Source of the DNA: Endomychus coccineus | Lineage: Eukaryota; Arthropoda; Insecta; Coleoptera; Endomychidae | Direction of reading: 5' to 3' | Assembly: GCA_958510875.1 (NCBI GenBank) | Contig: OY294068.1 | Location: forward strand, 192,658,315 to 192,722,314 | DNA: 64,000 nucleotides | Notes under the pieces: generated by a model | What the model saw: only the letters and a program-made list of their open reading frames with translations | The model's database searches: none | What the model was told of the DNA's origin: nothing | Shown here: positions 1 through 10,767 of the stretch, in pieces | Layout: every line of letters starts with the position of its first letter | Numbering within the stretch: position 1 is the first letter of the stretch | Program-made: the position numbers and the translations under genes

Positions 1-42
1 GATTAGTCAAGCAATAACCAATCAGCCTTGCCAAGCAATGGT

Positions 43-790
43 GAAATCTGGTTCACTGATGGAGCCAAAAACCATGGCCACCGCAAGCGCCCAGATAAAA
101 GTATTTCTATACCTCTGGGCAAACACGCCACTATAAGGAAAAATGCAAACCCACCCTCAGTATAGGCACAGACAGCAAGGCAGCCCTAGTTGCGCTGGGT
201 AGCATGAGCATAACATCGAAGCTGCTGGGGAAGTGCATCAATACGCTAAACATTGTTGGCGGAGATGAAGGCAAGATTACTCTATTTTGGGTCCCCGTTT
301 ACTGGTAAAGGCGAAACGAAACAACCGATGAGCTTGCAAAACTGGGGACTATAGAACCCCTAATAGGCCCAGAATCAGCGATGGGCATTTCGACGAATTA
401 TATAAAAGAGAAAATCCACTTCTGGGTCAGAGCAAAACACACGGAAGAGTGGAAACAAGTGAATGGTTGCAGGCGGTCGAAAGCACTGATTGGACGGCAC
501 ATTAGGAAAAACTGGTCTCAGCAAGTAAGGAATATGTTTAAAGCCGATGCCAAACTGCTAATACATATACTGACAGGACACTCTAACTACCCAGGAAGAA
601 CCTTAGCGATTCGCCTTTGTGCTGGTGGTGCAAACGGGAAAACGAAGCATCAATGCACATTCTGTGCAGATGCGTAACATTGATCCTCAAAACGAGAAGC
701 ATTCTCGGTAGAGCTATGCGACACTGAGGAAATCTAGAAACTAGATACGGAGATGGTGCTAAACCTCTTCAGGGCATTAACAACCTACCC
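43..790 (+). pseudogene. Non-LTR retrotransposon RNase H and C-terminal end, degenerate
   Basis: This is the 3' end of the ORF2 polyprotein of a Jockey/R1/LOA-type non-LTR retrotransposon. RNase H hallmarks are readable: IWFTDGA at 46-66, GTDSKAAL near 165-190 and WVP...NETTDELAKLG near 289-345. The stretch that should carry the catalytic Glu between the first two motifs is deleted. Further on come LLIHILTGHSN and, after a frame change near 605-612, CWWCKRENEASMHILCRC, the Cys/His cluster typical of the C-terminus of these proteins. Several stops and frame changes show it is dead. It is cut by the window edge, so the RT domain would lie to the left. The type of element is well supported; the clade is inferred. 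Confidence 0.75.
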
Positions 791-799
791 AGTTGTGAC

Positions 800-3240
800 A
801 GGGAGTTGAGTAGATGACTGTTTGACACGGGGCGCAAAGGGCTTGGGGCTAGGCATTAAGGGACCGCGATGCCCCCTTAATTGATAACAATAATAGCTTA
901 GACTTACCAGTCGACGCTGCTTGCATGACCAGGCGAGTGATGTGATATTAGCAAGGCTTTTGACTCTCAAATGGTAATATAGAAAGATAAGTATATTTTC
1001 CTTTCGTGGCAACAATTGGTATCACTTAATGCAAAGTGAACTACAAAAACACATCTCGTGTGAAAAGTCAATAGACGAAGCTTTGGTACTCCAGGTAGAA
1101 CAGTGACAACACGTATATTAGTCTCAGCCAAGTGTTTCGCTCTTCTCACGAGCTCGTCAATGGAACAATGTAAGCAATGAAGTCACTGATCAACTATATC
1201 CGGCAGTGATATAACTACCACCTTCAGAAAGATTTGGCGAACCTAGGTAATCAAACACTATCTGCCGGAAAGCAGATGTTCCATAGAGAATGTGATTAAC
1301 AATGCCACGCATTGATAATACAGTTCTTGCGATTAAAAGAATCGACAGAGAGTAGAATAATTAATTAAAATTTCTATTGAATATCAGATATTCACGGGTG
1401 GATTTCTTCAAGCTAAACCTACCTACGAAATCTATATTTTCTGTAGGATACAGGAGTCGAACCGTGTGGTAGTTGAGGGAGAATTTGCCTACCTAGAGGA
1501 TACGTAAGTAGAAACAAAGTGAGATACTATGTTGTGGCCGTTTCTATGGACTGTCCTCTCGACCGCAACCTACTAAACTATGCTCTTTCATAAGACAACC
1601 GCAGACCGCTACTTTTGCCAAACTCGACGAGGCCAGGGCCAGCTTCAAAATTTGTTGGGCCAGAATCAAAGCCTGGCATATCTCAAACGTACCTTAAAAA
1701 GGTATATTATCCCGGACTGAGAGTGGAATACTTCAGTACCGGCAAACCTTACCAAGTTTATTCAACCCTAAAGCGTTCCTTCTGAATCTTCCGAAAGGCA
1801 GCACTAAAATTGCATTTCGAGAACGCGGATTGAAAAAGACTATTATCAAAACCTCGTTTCAATAGGCATTTTAGCACACTCTTTCTATGGAAAGCGGAGG
1901 CTTCTCAAACTTGAACATGTGGAGCTTATATTGTGCCTCATAAGACTAGTTTTTCAATATCATATTATTTTAGTGTCTCCCGTAGAATATGGTAAAAGAT
2001 GATCACGATTCTTCATCGTGGCGACGCCGATATACAGTTTTCCCATAACATACATTATTTAGGAAAAAGTGGGCCAGCATTATCTCACTTAATTTCCTGT
2101 AATACAAAGCAGTATTAGCTACATTGTTGTTGCATATTAGGTGATAATCTCTGTTAATATCTGGATGTTATTAACGTTATATTACACACGTTATACAATG
2201 TAGTATCACCGCTGCTAACTGATATTGATTAAACAGACACTGTTGGCTACGAAGATATCGATTGTTCTATAATAAGTTCTGTTTAAATCACCACTTGAAT
2301 CTCTTGAACTATATGAATAGTTTGTTACAATATTATGTCTCAGAATGTAACAATTACAATTAGTAGCTTATCGTTTTTCCGATAACGTTCCATATTGTGT
2401 GCGTGTTGCTATGAAAATATTTACATAGCTAATACCCCTATGAACTAATTGTTTCAGGTTTCTGTTTGTTTAACTATAACAATGTTTCATTGTGAGTAAA
2501 TCAAAAAGTAATTGTACTCAGGTTCAGTATTTCCGGCACCTAAATACCTAAAAGTGTAATAAATCGAGTAGATATAGAGTAAAACATCCTCCAGGAAAGA
2601 ATATTCATGAATTCGTAAGAATTTGGACGAATCGAGGTTTCTCCTTGAAACTGTAAAGTAGAATGAAAATTATAAGGAAATATAAACGAATCCTCATGGT
2701 TCTCATAAGTATTCGCAACAATCGCCGAATTTCCTCGAATATTGACTCTTGACTCAATGTGTCAATTGTTTTTAATTTTCTGAGAATTACAACATATCTA
2801 CATCGATTATTATTGACATTCATCTCCAAGTTTTTTTATTCTTTGATTACACGGAAGGAAAACCTGTAATCTTCGAAGAACATCATGTGAGCCAGCGCTT
2901 GAATGTTGGGGGAGGAAATGGGCTACAGATAATCTGTGAGTCACATTTGCTATTTTTCAATATTATATAGATATGGATTTACGAGATGAACATTAACGTA
3001 ATGTTAAATTCATTGTTTGACTCTCAGGTTGACCGTATTCATATTATTTGTATACTAAAATAGTTTGAAGCACGGCTCACTGATATATATGCCATGAATA
3101 GAGTAGGTACTAATAATCGTCAGCACCTGTTGCGGGAACCTAATAAATCGATTTAATGAATTCAGATTTATCTCCAGCTGGTAATAATCCCTCATATTTC
3201 GAATTAATTCCAAAAAGTATTCAAACAGGCAAATTTTAAT
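800..3240. other. No gene seen; one short dispersed repeat
   Basis: AT-rich sequence with only short open frames that lack recognisable motifs. The one supported item is the dispersed repeat at 2852-2912. Confidence 0.5.
2852..2912 (+). repeat. Dispersed ~55-bp repeat, copy 1
   Basis: The stretch around GAAGAACATCATGTGAGCCAGC recurs in diverged form at 28491-28545 and 48597-48653, all on the plus strand. The third copy stands just before a non-LTR endonuclease relic, so this may be untranslated sequence of that retrotransposon; that link is an inference. Confidence 0.55.
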
Positions 3241-3242
3241 TT

Positions 3243-3285
3243 TACTCTGATGATGGCTAATTGGTAACTGAAAGGCCCTCAGTAC
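3243..3285 (+). ncRNA. Penelope family A hammerhead-type motif, copy A1 (decayed)
   Basis: The core CTGATGA is at 3247-3253 and GAAA at 3270-3273. Outer stem I is TACT (3243-3246) with AGTA (3281-3284), a perfect 4-bp pairing. Stem III reads AGG-C-CCT followed by C at the expected cleavage position. Stem II is damaged compared with other family A copies (GGCTAA...GTAACT instead of GGCTAC...GTAGCC), so activity is unlikely. About 90 bp around it match the ends of the Penelope relics at 15.2 and 18.8 kb. No Penelope coding sequence adjoins, so it is a solo terminal relic. Confidence 0.55.
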
Positions 3286-3329
3286 TTTAACAGTATTTTT
3301 AGTGGATAATGGTGATTGTTTCATATTTA

Positions 3330-4149
3330 TAGTGCTCAGTTGATGTTATTGCATCAAAAACTAATCTTTCATGTAACTTACTAACCTAGAATTACGTCTT
3401 GGTGATAATATCAAAGCTAGAAAGAAAACTAATGAAAAAAATTGAAATATAAAGTCTCGAGAATCTACAAAGCTCTCAGAAGCTATATGATAACTAAGCG
3501 AGATCTCAACAGCTTGGTTAGTTGCGCGGACAATCACATAACCTCAATTCGATAGGTCAATCATTTTTATATAATGCACTATCCGCTAGTTTTAAATTAG
3601 AAGAACTAGTATCGCTTCCCTTGCGTCTTTCTATGTATACTGTGCCGTGAATAACATCCTGTCATTTTACCGTTGATACAGTAATTTATTCACAGAGTAT
3701 GCGATATAATTACCTAATAAAAATTACGAAATATGTGAGATATAGATTTTTTTTAGAAAGCGAGACTTCAATGTAATGATATAATATGGTTCAATGTATT
3801 ACAATTGAAGGGTATTTCTTCCATTCAGCACGGAACATGCGAAAATATATTGTTCAGTTGGAGTATATAAAAAAAGTGTTATAGCCTCAGTTCTTATGAT
3901 AGTTGTGGATTTTTAAAATTATGTTGATGAACTCGGATAAGAGTAAACACCATTGTTTGATTGTATATCTATGGTTGCGGCGTTTACGTAGTGTCAACTT
4001 ATTTTAACTTTCGAAAGTTGGAGAATTAAACACAAATTTACACAAAACATTTAATTTAGAATTAATGCAGTACCTATTCTCACCACCCCATTTAGATATG
4101 TGAAATTTGAACTATATACGATCAATATAAACGGTATCATTATTTATAA
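3330..4149. other. No gene seen
   Basis: AT-rich, no long open frame, and no recognised repeat or RNA. Confidence 0.5.
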
Positions 4150-4622
4150 TCACGTCAAAAACAGCATTTCTATTAGTCAACATGGATTCATTGAAGATAT
4201 ATCAACCTTTACACACCTGTTTCGCATTACTCAATAGATATTTGAGTCAATAGATCTGAATTTACAACCTGATTTTTCGAAATCGTTTGACAGCCTCATT
4301 TGCTTAATGAACTTAGTAATTAACGATTTAATTCCGTTTCCAAATCTTATCTTTCTGATAGACCTCAGTAAGTTGCTTTTCATGGTTTTAGGTTTAGGTT
4401 AATGAATATTTAGCTATTTCAGGTGTTCCTCAAGGATCAACATTAGGTCTTTTATTTTTTAATCTTTATTTGAATGATATGTTGATGTGATTGATGTTGA
4501 ATGTTTGTTTAAAGTATGCAGATGATCTAAAAATATTTCATCGCATAATGAACCTTAGCAATTGTTGGAAACTGCAAGAAAATTTTTCCAGAATGACGTG
4601 CGAGGTGAACGATCTGCAGGTA
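4150..4622 (+). pseudogene. Non-LTR reverse transcriptase fragment with YADD box
   Basis: A degenerate reverse transcriptase core of Jockey/CR1 type. Readable blocks in order are SISQHGFIEDIS (approximately 4168-4205), DFSKSFDSL (approximately 4270-4300), VPQGSTLG-like sequence near 4423-4450 followed by LFNLYLNDM, and KYADDLKIFHRI near 4513-4548. YADD is the catalytic box and is intact as codons. The reading frame shifts between blocks and stops intervene. Flanks beyond 4622 lose similarity to RT. It belongs to a different lineage from the RT pieces at 9.0, 32.2 and 60.7 kb, judging by the wording around the PQGS box. Confidence 0.7.
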
Positions 4623-4961
4623 GGTATTATCATCGTATAACTCTATTTTAGTATAATCTCATCTTGCACTAGTTAGTTTGAGTGGAAGCTTACTAAGTAG
4701 AGATTACATCGATTGTAGTGCATACTGAAATACTTCTACCTATATTCGAAACATGAAGCATCGATGGCATGATGATTCGCGAACATGTGTAATAGCCCCT
4801 TCAAATTACCAAGACCGAGTGTTTACGTATCGATTTTGTGAAAATCCCGTTAATATAATCCGATCACATAACAGCGTTCCACTCAGTACAGGATGTCCCA
4901 TTTTAGGTACTTTTGCGGGTTATCTCCTTTATTTTTAAAGATAGAGAGTTGCAGTTTTCGC

Positions 4962-5358
4962 GACACTGTGGTATTTTTTCGTAAAACTCAAGATGCCGTC
5001 AACAGAATTTTCATAGCCCTTTTAGTTTTTAAGATACAGGGCATTTCTGAAAATGTTGCATTTTGTGACCCCCCTCGTATCTCCGTTATCTTTCAACTTA
5101 TCGAAAAGGTAAAATAACATTCTAATAGTTTTTTTTCCGTAGAATGCAGTGGTGTAGATAACTTTTGTTACATATTTAGTGTTTTTAAGTTATAAAGCAA
5201 ACTTATGTTTTTTTAAATGGAACAGCCTGTATATTTATAGACTATAAAATTTGTCTTTTTTTTTACCTTTTCAAAAATATATGATAGTATAAACTTTTTT
5301 TCAGAAACGCAAATAATTGACAATTTTCAAAAATTAAATACATATTTTAATAGTAGGT
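4962..5358 (+). repeat. Left inverted arm of the DD41D element
   Basis: Reverse complement matches 6771-7168 over nearly the whole length with scattered substitutions. The inner end falls at TTTAATAGTAGG. The outer end falls at GACACTGTG. The unit 4887-5232 inside and to the left of this arm has its own imperfect inverted termini (TACAGGATGTCCCATTT and TACAGGCTGTTCCATTT on the opposite strand). Confidence 0.8.
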
Positions 5359-5478
5359 CATTGATATTGTTTATGACAAGAAACAGAAATAAACGTCAAA
5401 TCTCTATAGCATTTAAGCTGTTTATTTTCGTTCTTTTGGTACCATTATTCAATAGATATTTATCAATTTTTTTGAATA

Positions 5479-6592
5479 ATGGCTGTTTACGAAAATTATG
5501 AGAAATATGATATGATGGTATGTTTTATACAGAGTAATGAAAATTCTGAAGAAGCTTCGGAATTATATTTCCAAAGGTGAGTAAGCTATTATGGCTATGA
5601 AAATCTCTATTATCATTTTAATTTTTGCTTGTTAGATATCCAGAAAGAAGGCAACCGTTTTTTGGGATATTTGCCTGTTCAAAAGCATTTGTTCACCCGC
5701 GCCCTAAAACATACAACAAAGAGAACAGGGAAAGAAAAGAGATAGATACTTTAGGATATATAGAAGCAACACCTTCGTCCTCGTGTAGAAAAATTGAGAA
5801 GGAAATTGGTGTGCCAAAAACTAACGCTCAGAGGATCTTGAAGAAATATAAGTATCATCCATACAAATTTAATATACTACAACATTTTCATCCTGGCGAT
5901 GCTGAGCGCCGGGCACTGTTTTGGCAGTGGTATTTGCTACATATCGATGCTAACGATTTATTTGGCAGACTTGTTATCTGATCAGACGAATGCTTTATTT
6001 CAAGTGCTGGCATTTTCGATCGTCACAATACCAGGAACTGGCATAGTGAAAATCAGCATTTAATGTTTGAAAGGGCACAACAAGGACGCTTTGGAGTTGG
6101 GGTTTCATGTTTTATTTTGGGTAGACATATAGTTTATAGGATTTTTGAAGGAGGTCTTACAGCACGTAGATACCTAGAAATTTTTGAGGAAGTTATTCCA
6201 GAACTGCTCGAAAACATTCCATTAGCCCAGTATAATGCTGTTTACCTACAGCAAGATGGTGCCCCAAGTCATAACTCTAGGCTCTTAAGGGCCTTTCTTA
6301 ATTATAACTTTCCTCAAAGATGGATAGGTACCAACGGGCCTGTTAGATGGCCTCCACGATCACCAGATCTCTCAATTTTAGATTTTTTTTATGGGGCTAT
6401 ATAAAAAATGAGGTATATAAAACTCGATATGACGGCATTGCAGAACTTCGAGAGGCAATTCATTTGGCTTTTCGAAATCTGCGAATGAGAACAATGGTTC
6501 TTTTGATGCTATTCAAAGAATCTCAAAGAAGTGCCAATTTTGCATTAGAGAAAATGGTAGTCAATTTGAACATCACATTCAATTTTTTTTAA
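5479..6592 (+). pseudogene. DD41D transposase, intron-containing, broken
   Basis: A DDE/D transposase of the IS630-Tc1-mariner superfamily. The start is ATG at 5479 (MAVYENYEKYDMM), giving 32 codons to a GTGAGT donor. After a 59-bp intron the frame continues as RYPERRQPF, a junction that restores the family's usual N-terminus. A helix-turn-helix region follows (SSCRKIEKEIGVPKTNAQ). The first catalytic Asp is in SDECF just after an in-frame TGA at 5979-5981. The second is in LQQDGAPSHNS and the third in RSPDLSILDFF. Exactly 41 residues lie between the last two, hence DD41D. A single-base frameshift in a T run near 6384-6391 moves the frame to FFLWGYIKNEVYKT. A second shift near 6480-6500 gives the C-terminal QFCIRENGSQFEHH. 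With one stop and two shifts it is inactive but young-looking. Confidence 0.85.
5577..5635 (+). other. 59-bp intron in the DD41D transposase
   Basis: The donor is GTGAGTAAGC at 5577 and the acceptor is TTGCTTGTTAG ending at 5635. Splicing joins CAAAG to ATATCC in phase 2 and restores Gln-Arg-Tyr-Pro. Read through, the frame is lost, so splicing is required. Intron length and AT content suit an insect. Confidence 0.75.
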
Positions 6593-6770
6593 TAATGTTA
6601 TTTTTTTGTGTTTTTGTTATATTGTCACTTTACGCCACAAAACTGTTGTTACAAACTTACTGTTAGAAAAAAGATCTATGGGAATTTTTTTTAATAGATA
6701 CCTATATATCAGGTATCCAATTATTTGTTAGTAATATGTAACTTGCACTTGTTTATTATTGTTATCCATA

Positions 6771-7168
6771 GCCTACTATTAAAATATGTATTTAATTCCT
6801 GAAAATTGTCAATTATTTGCGTGTTTCTGAAAAAAAGTTTATATTATCATATATTTTTGAAAATGTAAAAAAAAGACAAATTTTATAGTCTATAAATATA
6901 CAGGGTGTTCCATTTAAAAAAACATAAGTTTACTTTATAACTAAAAAACAGTAAATATGTAACAAAAATTATCTACACCACTGCATTTTACGGAAAAAAA
7001 TCTATTAGTATGTTATTTTACCTTTTCGATAAGTTGAAGGATAACGGAGATACGAGGGAGGTCACAAAATGCAACATTTTCAGAAATGCCCTGTATCTTA
7101 AAAACTAAAAGGGCTATGAAAATTCTGTTGACGGCATCTTGAGTTTTACGAAAAAGTAGCACAGTGTC
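6771..7168 (-). repeat. Right inverted arm of the DD41D element
   Basis: Mirror copy of 4962-5358. It runs from GCCTACTATTAAAATATG outward to CACAGTGTC, after which it no longer matches the left side, so the outermost ~75 bp of the left end have no partner here. Confidence 0.8.
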
Positions 7169-8126
7169 TTGCAAAATGTATTGTTTGAAATTTAGTCGTG
7201 GATGAACATTAATTTAATGTGCATTTACTTGTACAAGATGTAGGTACATTCAACGATATAAATGAAAGGATAATGTCTGCAATTATTGAGATAGATTTGG
7301 AGCTATAAAAACTGCACAATGTTTTACAATGCAGACAGTTCCACCCACTAATGAACATAGTATTTTATAGACTTCATCTGGAAGCAGCTGCCAAAACAAA
7401 TGGTTCAACATTTATTTCAAACCCGTGACTTCGAAGAACTTAATTTAAGTTGTGCAAAACAGAAAATATTCATCGTTGAAAGTAACCAGAAACCAATTTT
7501 ACGAATGTAGACACCTTTTTGTACTTCAAGCATCCAGCAGACTGCAGAAAACATGAGTTACTAGTTGAATTAAATGAGAATAACTCACGGTCTTAATCAA
7601 TAAACGCGTAGTATAAATAACCTTCATATATTTCCTGATGTAATATTAGCTGAAACAGACCTTTCAGGCTATTTGAAAATCTCGTTAAGGCCAAACAATC
7701 TATCACCATAGTCTTGAAGAAGAGGAAAAATGGACAAGGTCGTACCAGTGGTTCTGCTTATCGGTGTTTTGGGCGGAATATGGTCTTCGCTGCGTTCGAA
7801 CTTGAAAATCATTCCGGCCTGGAAGAACTCGGCCCAGATCTTGATTAGACTGGATGCAGAAGGCAGTCATTCTAAGTTTAATGAGGCTATTTAGGGAACA
7901 CAAGTTGTGAACCCGAAGCTACTCTCCGACCGGTGGGCGGTAGTACCTTCAGCCCCAACAAGTTTTTTACGTGAAAGAAAAGTATACAAATATAAGCAAA
8001 TTTAAGGTTCATTCACTTGATTGACCACAATTCCACGTGAGTACATTGAGAGATATAGAATTAGATTTCCTGAATAATAAAGATTACTCAAATAATTTAA
8101 CATAGGATTATCAAGGAAAACGTAAA

Positions 8127-8212
8127 ACATTGAACCACAGATGGGATTCGAACCCACATTACTGGATGTCTAGTCTAGTATTAAGCAATTGCACCCCATA
8201 CTTTGGGAATAT
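8127..8212 (-). other. tRNA-like fossil (SINE head or tRNA pseudogene)
   Basis: On the minus strand a T-arm GTGGG-TTCGAAT-CCCAT (B-box GGTTCGAATCCC) is intact with one wobble pair. An anticodon-like stem CTAGA/TCCAG (4 of 5 pairs) holds the loop CTAGACA, anticodon-position AGA. The acceptor strands pair in about 5 of 7 positions and the D-arm is mostly wobble. There is no long variable arm, so it is not a functional tRNA-Ser. It is probably a tRNA-derived SINE head or a decayed tRNA gene. Confidence 0.4.
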
Positions 8213-8821
8213 AATATAAAATAGCTAAGAAGGCAACAGTTCTTAAGAAACGTAGAACTTGGGGCATTACGTCGAATCCATTTCTCAATTTCAGTTTGTC
8301 TTTATGTGTGAAGAAGTCCGATGAAAAAGCAGCCAATTTAGCAATCAATGCAGGTAGAGAATTACGTTTTGATTGGTGAAGCTAAATCGAACAAATCTAG
8401 AATAAACAAGAAGAAGAGCTCAACCGTAACAAAAATGACTTACGAACGTAAACGCGACCGTAAAAAGAACCAATCGTTCAGTAAGACGAAAAATGAGGCG
8501 GATAAATCAAGTGATGAGCAAACTGGTGACAAAAAACCCAACGCTGATGTTACTGGTATCGATGCAAAAGATAAAAGTAAAACTCCACATTCGTCTCCAT
8601 GACTTGGAGATTACAGAAATGGAACTATAAAACAATCACGGAAACGAAGCATATCTTCTAGTTGGGATGAATCTAGCGATTAAATTCCCGAATACTTACC
8701 CAAATGCTATTTCTGTTTATCATTAAGAAGACTGAAAGCCTTCTAGACGTAACTTACGTATTTGTTGTGTTAAATTATATGTGATCTACTTAATTAATAT
8801 TATATTATTTTATTATGTAAG

Positions 8822-8886
8822 GTCTGGAGGCATAGGCATATGAGTTCACCTCACTAGGTGAGAAGTTTCACAACTTCGCTGTTTGA
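8822..8886 (+). repeat. Short dispersed repeat shared with 28592-28650
   Basis: The string ATAGGCAT...CCTCAC.AGGT.GAGAGTTTCACAACTTCG is found here and at 28592-28650 in the same orientation. At 28.6 kb it lies 40-50 bp downstream of the repeat seen at 2852, so both are probably parts of one longer element. Confidence 0.5.
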
Positions 8887-8961
8887 TAAATAATGAAGAC
8901 TGGTAGGAAGAACACTCCTGATAAGAAATTATCACCCTTATTTAATAAAAATATTATTAAA

Positions 8962-9004
8962 GTACTGAGGATTTTTCGGCTACCAAGTAGCCATCATCAG
9001 GGTT
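8962..9004 (-). ncRNA. Penelope family A hammerhead-type motif, copy A2
   Basis: The reverse complement reads CTGATGA-T-GGCTAC-TTG-GTAGCC-GAAA, so the catalytic boxes and stem II are perfect. Stem III is decayed (AAATCC instead of AGG-N-CCT), and stem I does not pair well. It is followed on the minus strand by the usual CAGTACTTTAATA tail. Immediately to the right the minus strand switches to a non-LTR RT fragment, so the Penelope end is fused to foreign sequence. Confidence 0.55.
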
Positions 9005-9029
9005 GGCTAAATTATAAATCAAAATGTGA

Positions 9030-9256
9030 CAGGTGGTCACTTCTAGCAGTTTGTTGATATGGAACAGAAGCAAAGTTGGTGTGAAGACAGGTACCTGTGG
9101 AACACCAACACCAGCGTTGATATCCATTGTATCGGAGGATACTCCTTCAACCACCACATGGAGTGATCCATCGGAGAGAAAATTCGTTAATAAGCTACAA
9201 AGTTGAAGCGGCAATCCATATGACGGAAGTTTCTCAAGAAGATCATTGATGAACAC
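9030..9256 (-). pseudogene. Non-LTR RT fragment (fingers/palm), family with INAGVPQ box
   Basis: The minus-strand frame reads KLPSYGLPLQLCSLLTNFLS, then VVVEGVSSDTMDINAGVGVPQ and PTLLLFHINKLLE. This is the RT segment just before the catalytic YADD box. A small insertion disrupts VPQGS. The same segment recurs at 32130-32240 (minus) and 60655-60800 (plus), so at least three copies of one family have left remains. The YADD region is absent, replaced by Penelope terminal sequence at about 9005-9030. Confidence 0.7.
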
Positions 9257-9472
9257 AATGCGATTCGATGCCCCGCCATAGAAACTATTTAAGCTCCATC
9301 AAGCCCCAGGTAAAATCACTTTGAACTTCAACTTTGGACCCAGAACTAAGTAACGCTAACTCGGGGACCGAAAGGCCTCTGGTTGGTAGTTTAAGGGGAC
9401 CTGATTCGTTAGAATAATAATAATAATAATGATAATTATAATAGTATATCATCGTTTTTATTAGACTTCTTA

Positions 9473-10767
9473 TAGTCCAAGCTGTGAACCGGGATTTTAG
9501 CTATAATAAAAACAAAAAAACATGTAGGTTCGAATCGAAATTTTTTTTTTGCATTAGCTTCAAAAGGTTCTCAGGATCATTCATACACCTTAAACTTCTT
9601 GGGAACCCCAACCCCACCCAGTGGGGGCGAAAATGGTCCGAAATCTCCAAGAATTGTATTTTCTACAAACAAAGGTATTTTGGCATTTTGAGTCCCCTTA
9701 GGAGGTTTATTGTGTCACTGATCACGAATCCGTAGCCAGATTTACTTGCAATACATCGTAGGGGTGGTCAAATCGACAAAATTGGTCAATTTTGCATTCC
9801 TAATATGTTATTTTGCAATTTACGTGTTTTAGGCATTTAGATTGCACCAAGGGGGTTTTTTGGGTCGCTGATTACGATTCCGAAGCCAGATTTACTTAAA
9901 ATTCATCGTTGGGGTGGTGAAATAGACAAAATTGGTCAATTTTGCACCCCTAATATGTTATTCTGCAATTTACGTGTTTTAGGCATTTAGATTGCACCAA
10001 GGGGGATTTTTGGGTCGCTGAATACGATTCCAAAGCCAGATTTACTTAAAATTCATCGTTGGGGTGGTGAAATAGACAAAATTGGTCACCAACACCAAAA
10101 TATTGGTATCTTGAAATAGGATAAAACGGGTTTCAAAATATATTTTTTTCCTTCTTACGTTTCTTTAGGCACAGGTATACAAAATCTCTATGCCAGGTAT
10201 AGTATATAGTATACCTATAGGTATTAATATACAGGTATCTATCTTTATACCGGCAGGTGCACTATTTTGTAAGTAACGTACCCAGATATAATGTAAAAAA
10301 GGTAGATATAAGAAGCTGTGTTGTACTCATCATAATAATTGTTGAATTCCTTCTTTTTTTAATGCGTTGGGCCCCTTCGTATACATATCTAATATACAGA
10401 AAACCGAAGAATGTATCCTTCTAAACTTATCTCATTTTACAGCCCTGAGATCGTTACACAGGTTATATCCAGATACATGTGCATGTGTTCAAACGTCGCA
10501 TCTGTTTATGACGTGGTCCACTGCCTGAAATGAGAGATTTTTTTCACCTTCTTATGTCGGACATAACAATCTGTTCAGTTTCTTTATAGACGACAAATGA
10601 TAAAAAAACGTAAATTGCAAAACAACATATTGAGGGTGCAAAATTGGCCAATTTATTCGATTTCAACTCACACCCCCCCCCAACGATGAATTTTAAGTAA
10701 ATCAAACATTTTTTGATTCGAACTTACATGTTTTTTTTTGTTATTTTCCGGTTCACAGCCTGGACTA
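9473..10767. mobile_element. Fold-back array element 1 (150-bp units)
   Basis: Terminal inverted repeats of about 60 bp: TAGTCCAAGCTGTGAACCGG on the left and, in reverse complement, TAGTCCAGGCTGTGAACCGG on the right. Both continue into CATGT.GTTCGAATC. The interior has three direct units with spacing of 150 bp (anchor GGGTCGCTG at 9862 and 10012, and its variant at 9712). One unit is inverted near 10620-10710 beside the right end. No coding sequence is seen. The terminus and a 20-bp core motif (GGGTCGCTGATCACGATTCC) are shared with element 2 at 25127-26805, although the monomers otherwise differ. It is a non-autonomous DNA element of unknown superfamily. Confidence 0.7.

Larger units (their letters stand above)
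4887..7168 (+). mobile_element. DD41D Tc1/mariner-group transposon with long inverted arms
   Basis: A DNA transposon built of a left arm, an intron-bearing transposase relic on the plus strand, and a right arm that is the reverse complement of the left. Arms of about 397 bp (4962-5358 and 6771-7168) match closely. The left side extends further out to TACAGGATGTCCCA at about 4887, a terminus typical of this superfamily; the right side diverges after 7168, so the right end is truncated or replaced. Each arm also contains an internal terminus-like string (AAATGGAACAGCCTGTA near 5215-5232; TACAGGGTGTTCCATTT near 6899-6916). This suggests that the arms are, or contain, a ~345-bp short inverted-repeat element. 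The boundaries at 4887 and 7168 are estimates. Confidence 0.75.
7169..8925. other. No clear gene; tRNA-like fossil and short repeat
   Basis: Apart from 8127-8212 (tRNA-like) and 8822-8886 (a repeat shared with 28.6 kb), nothing recognisable is present. A 54-codon plus-strand frame at 7730-7894 begins with a hydrophobic run (VVPVVLLIGVLGGIW), and an 84-codon Lys-rich frame lies at 8348-8602. Neither shows family features. Confidence 0.4.

Noticed and set aside
4893..5117. 74-codon frame at the left end of the DD41D element
   Set aside because: It lies within the inverted arm, and the mirrored arm does not keep the frame; it is non-coding terminal sequence.
8127..8212. A functional tRNA-Ser gene
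   Set aside because: The T-arm is good, but the acceptor and D-stem pair poorly and the long variable arm of tRNA-Ser is missing.
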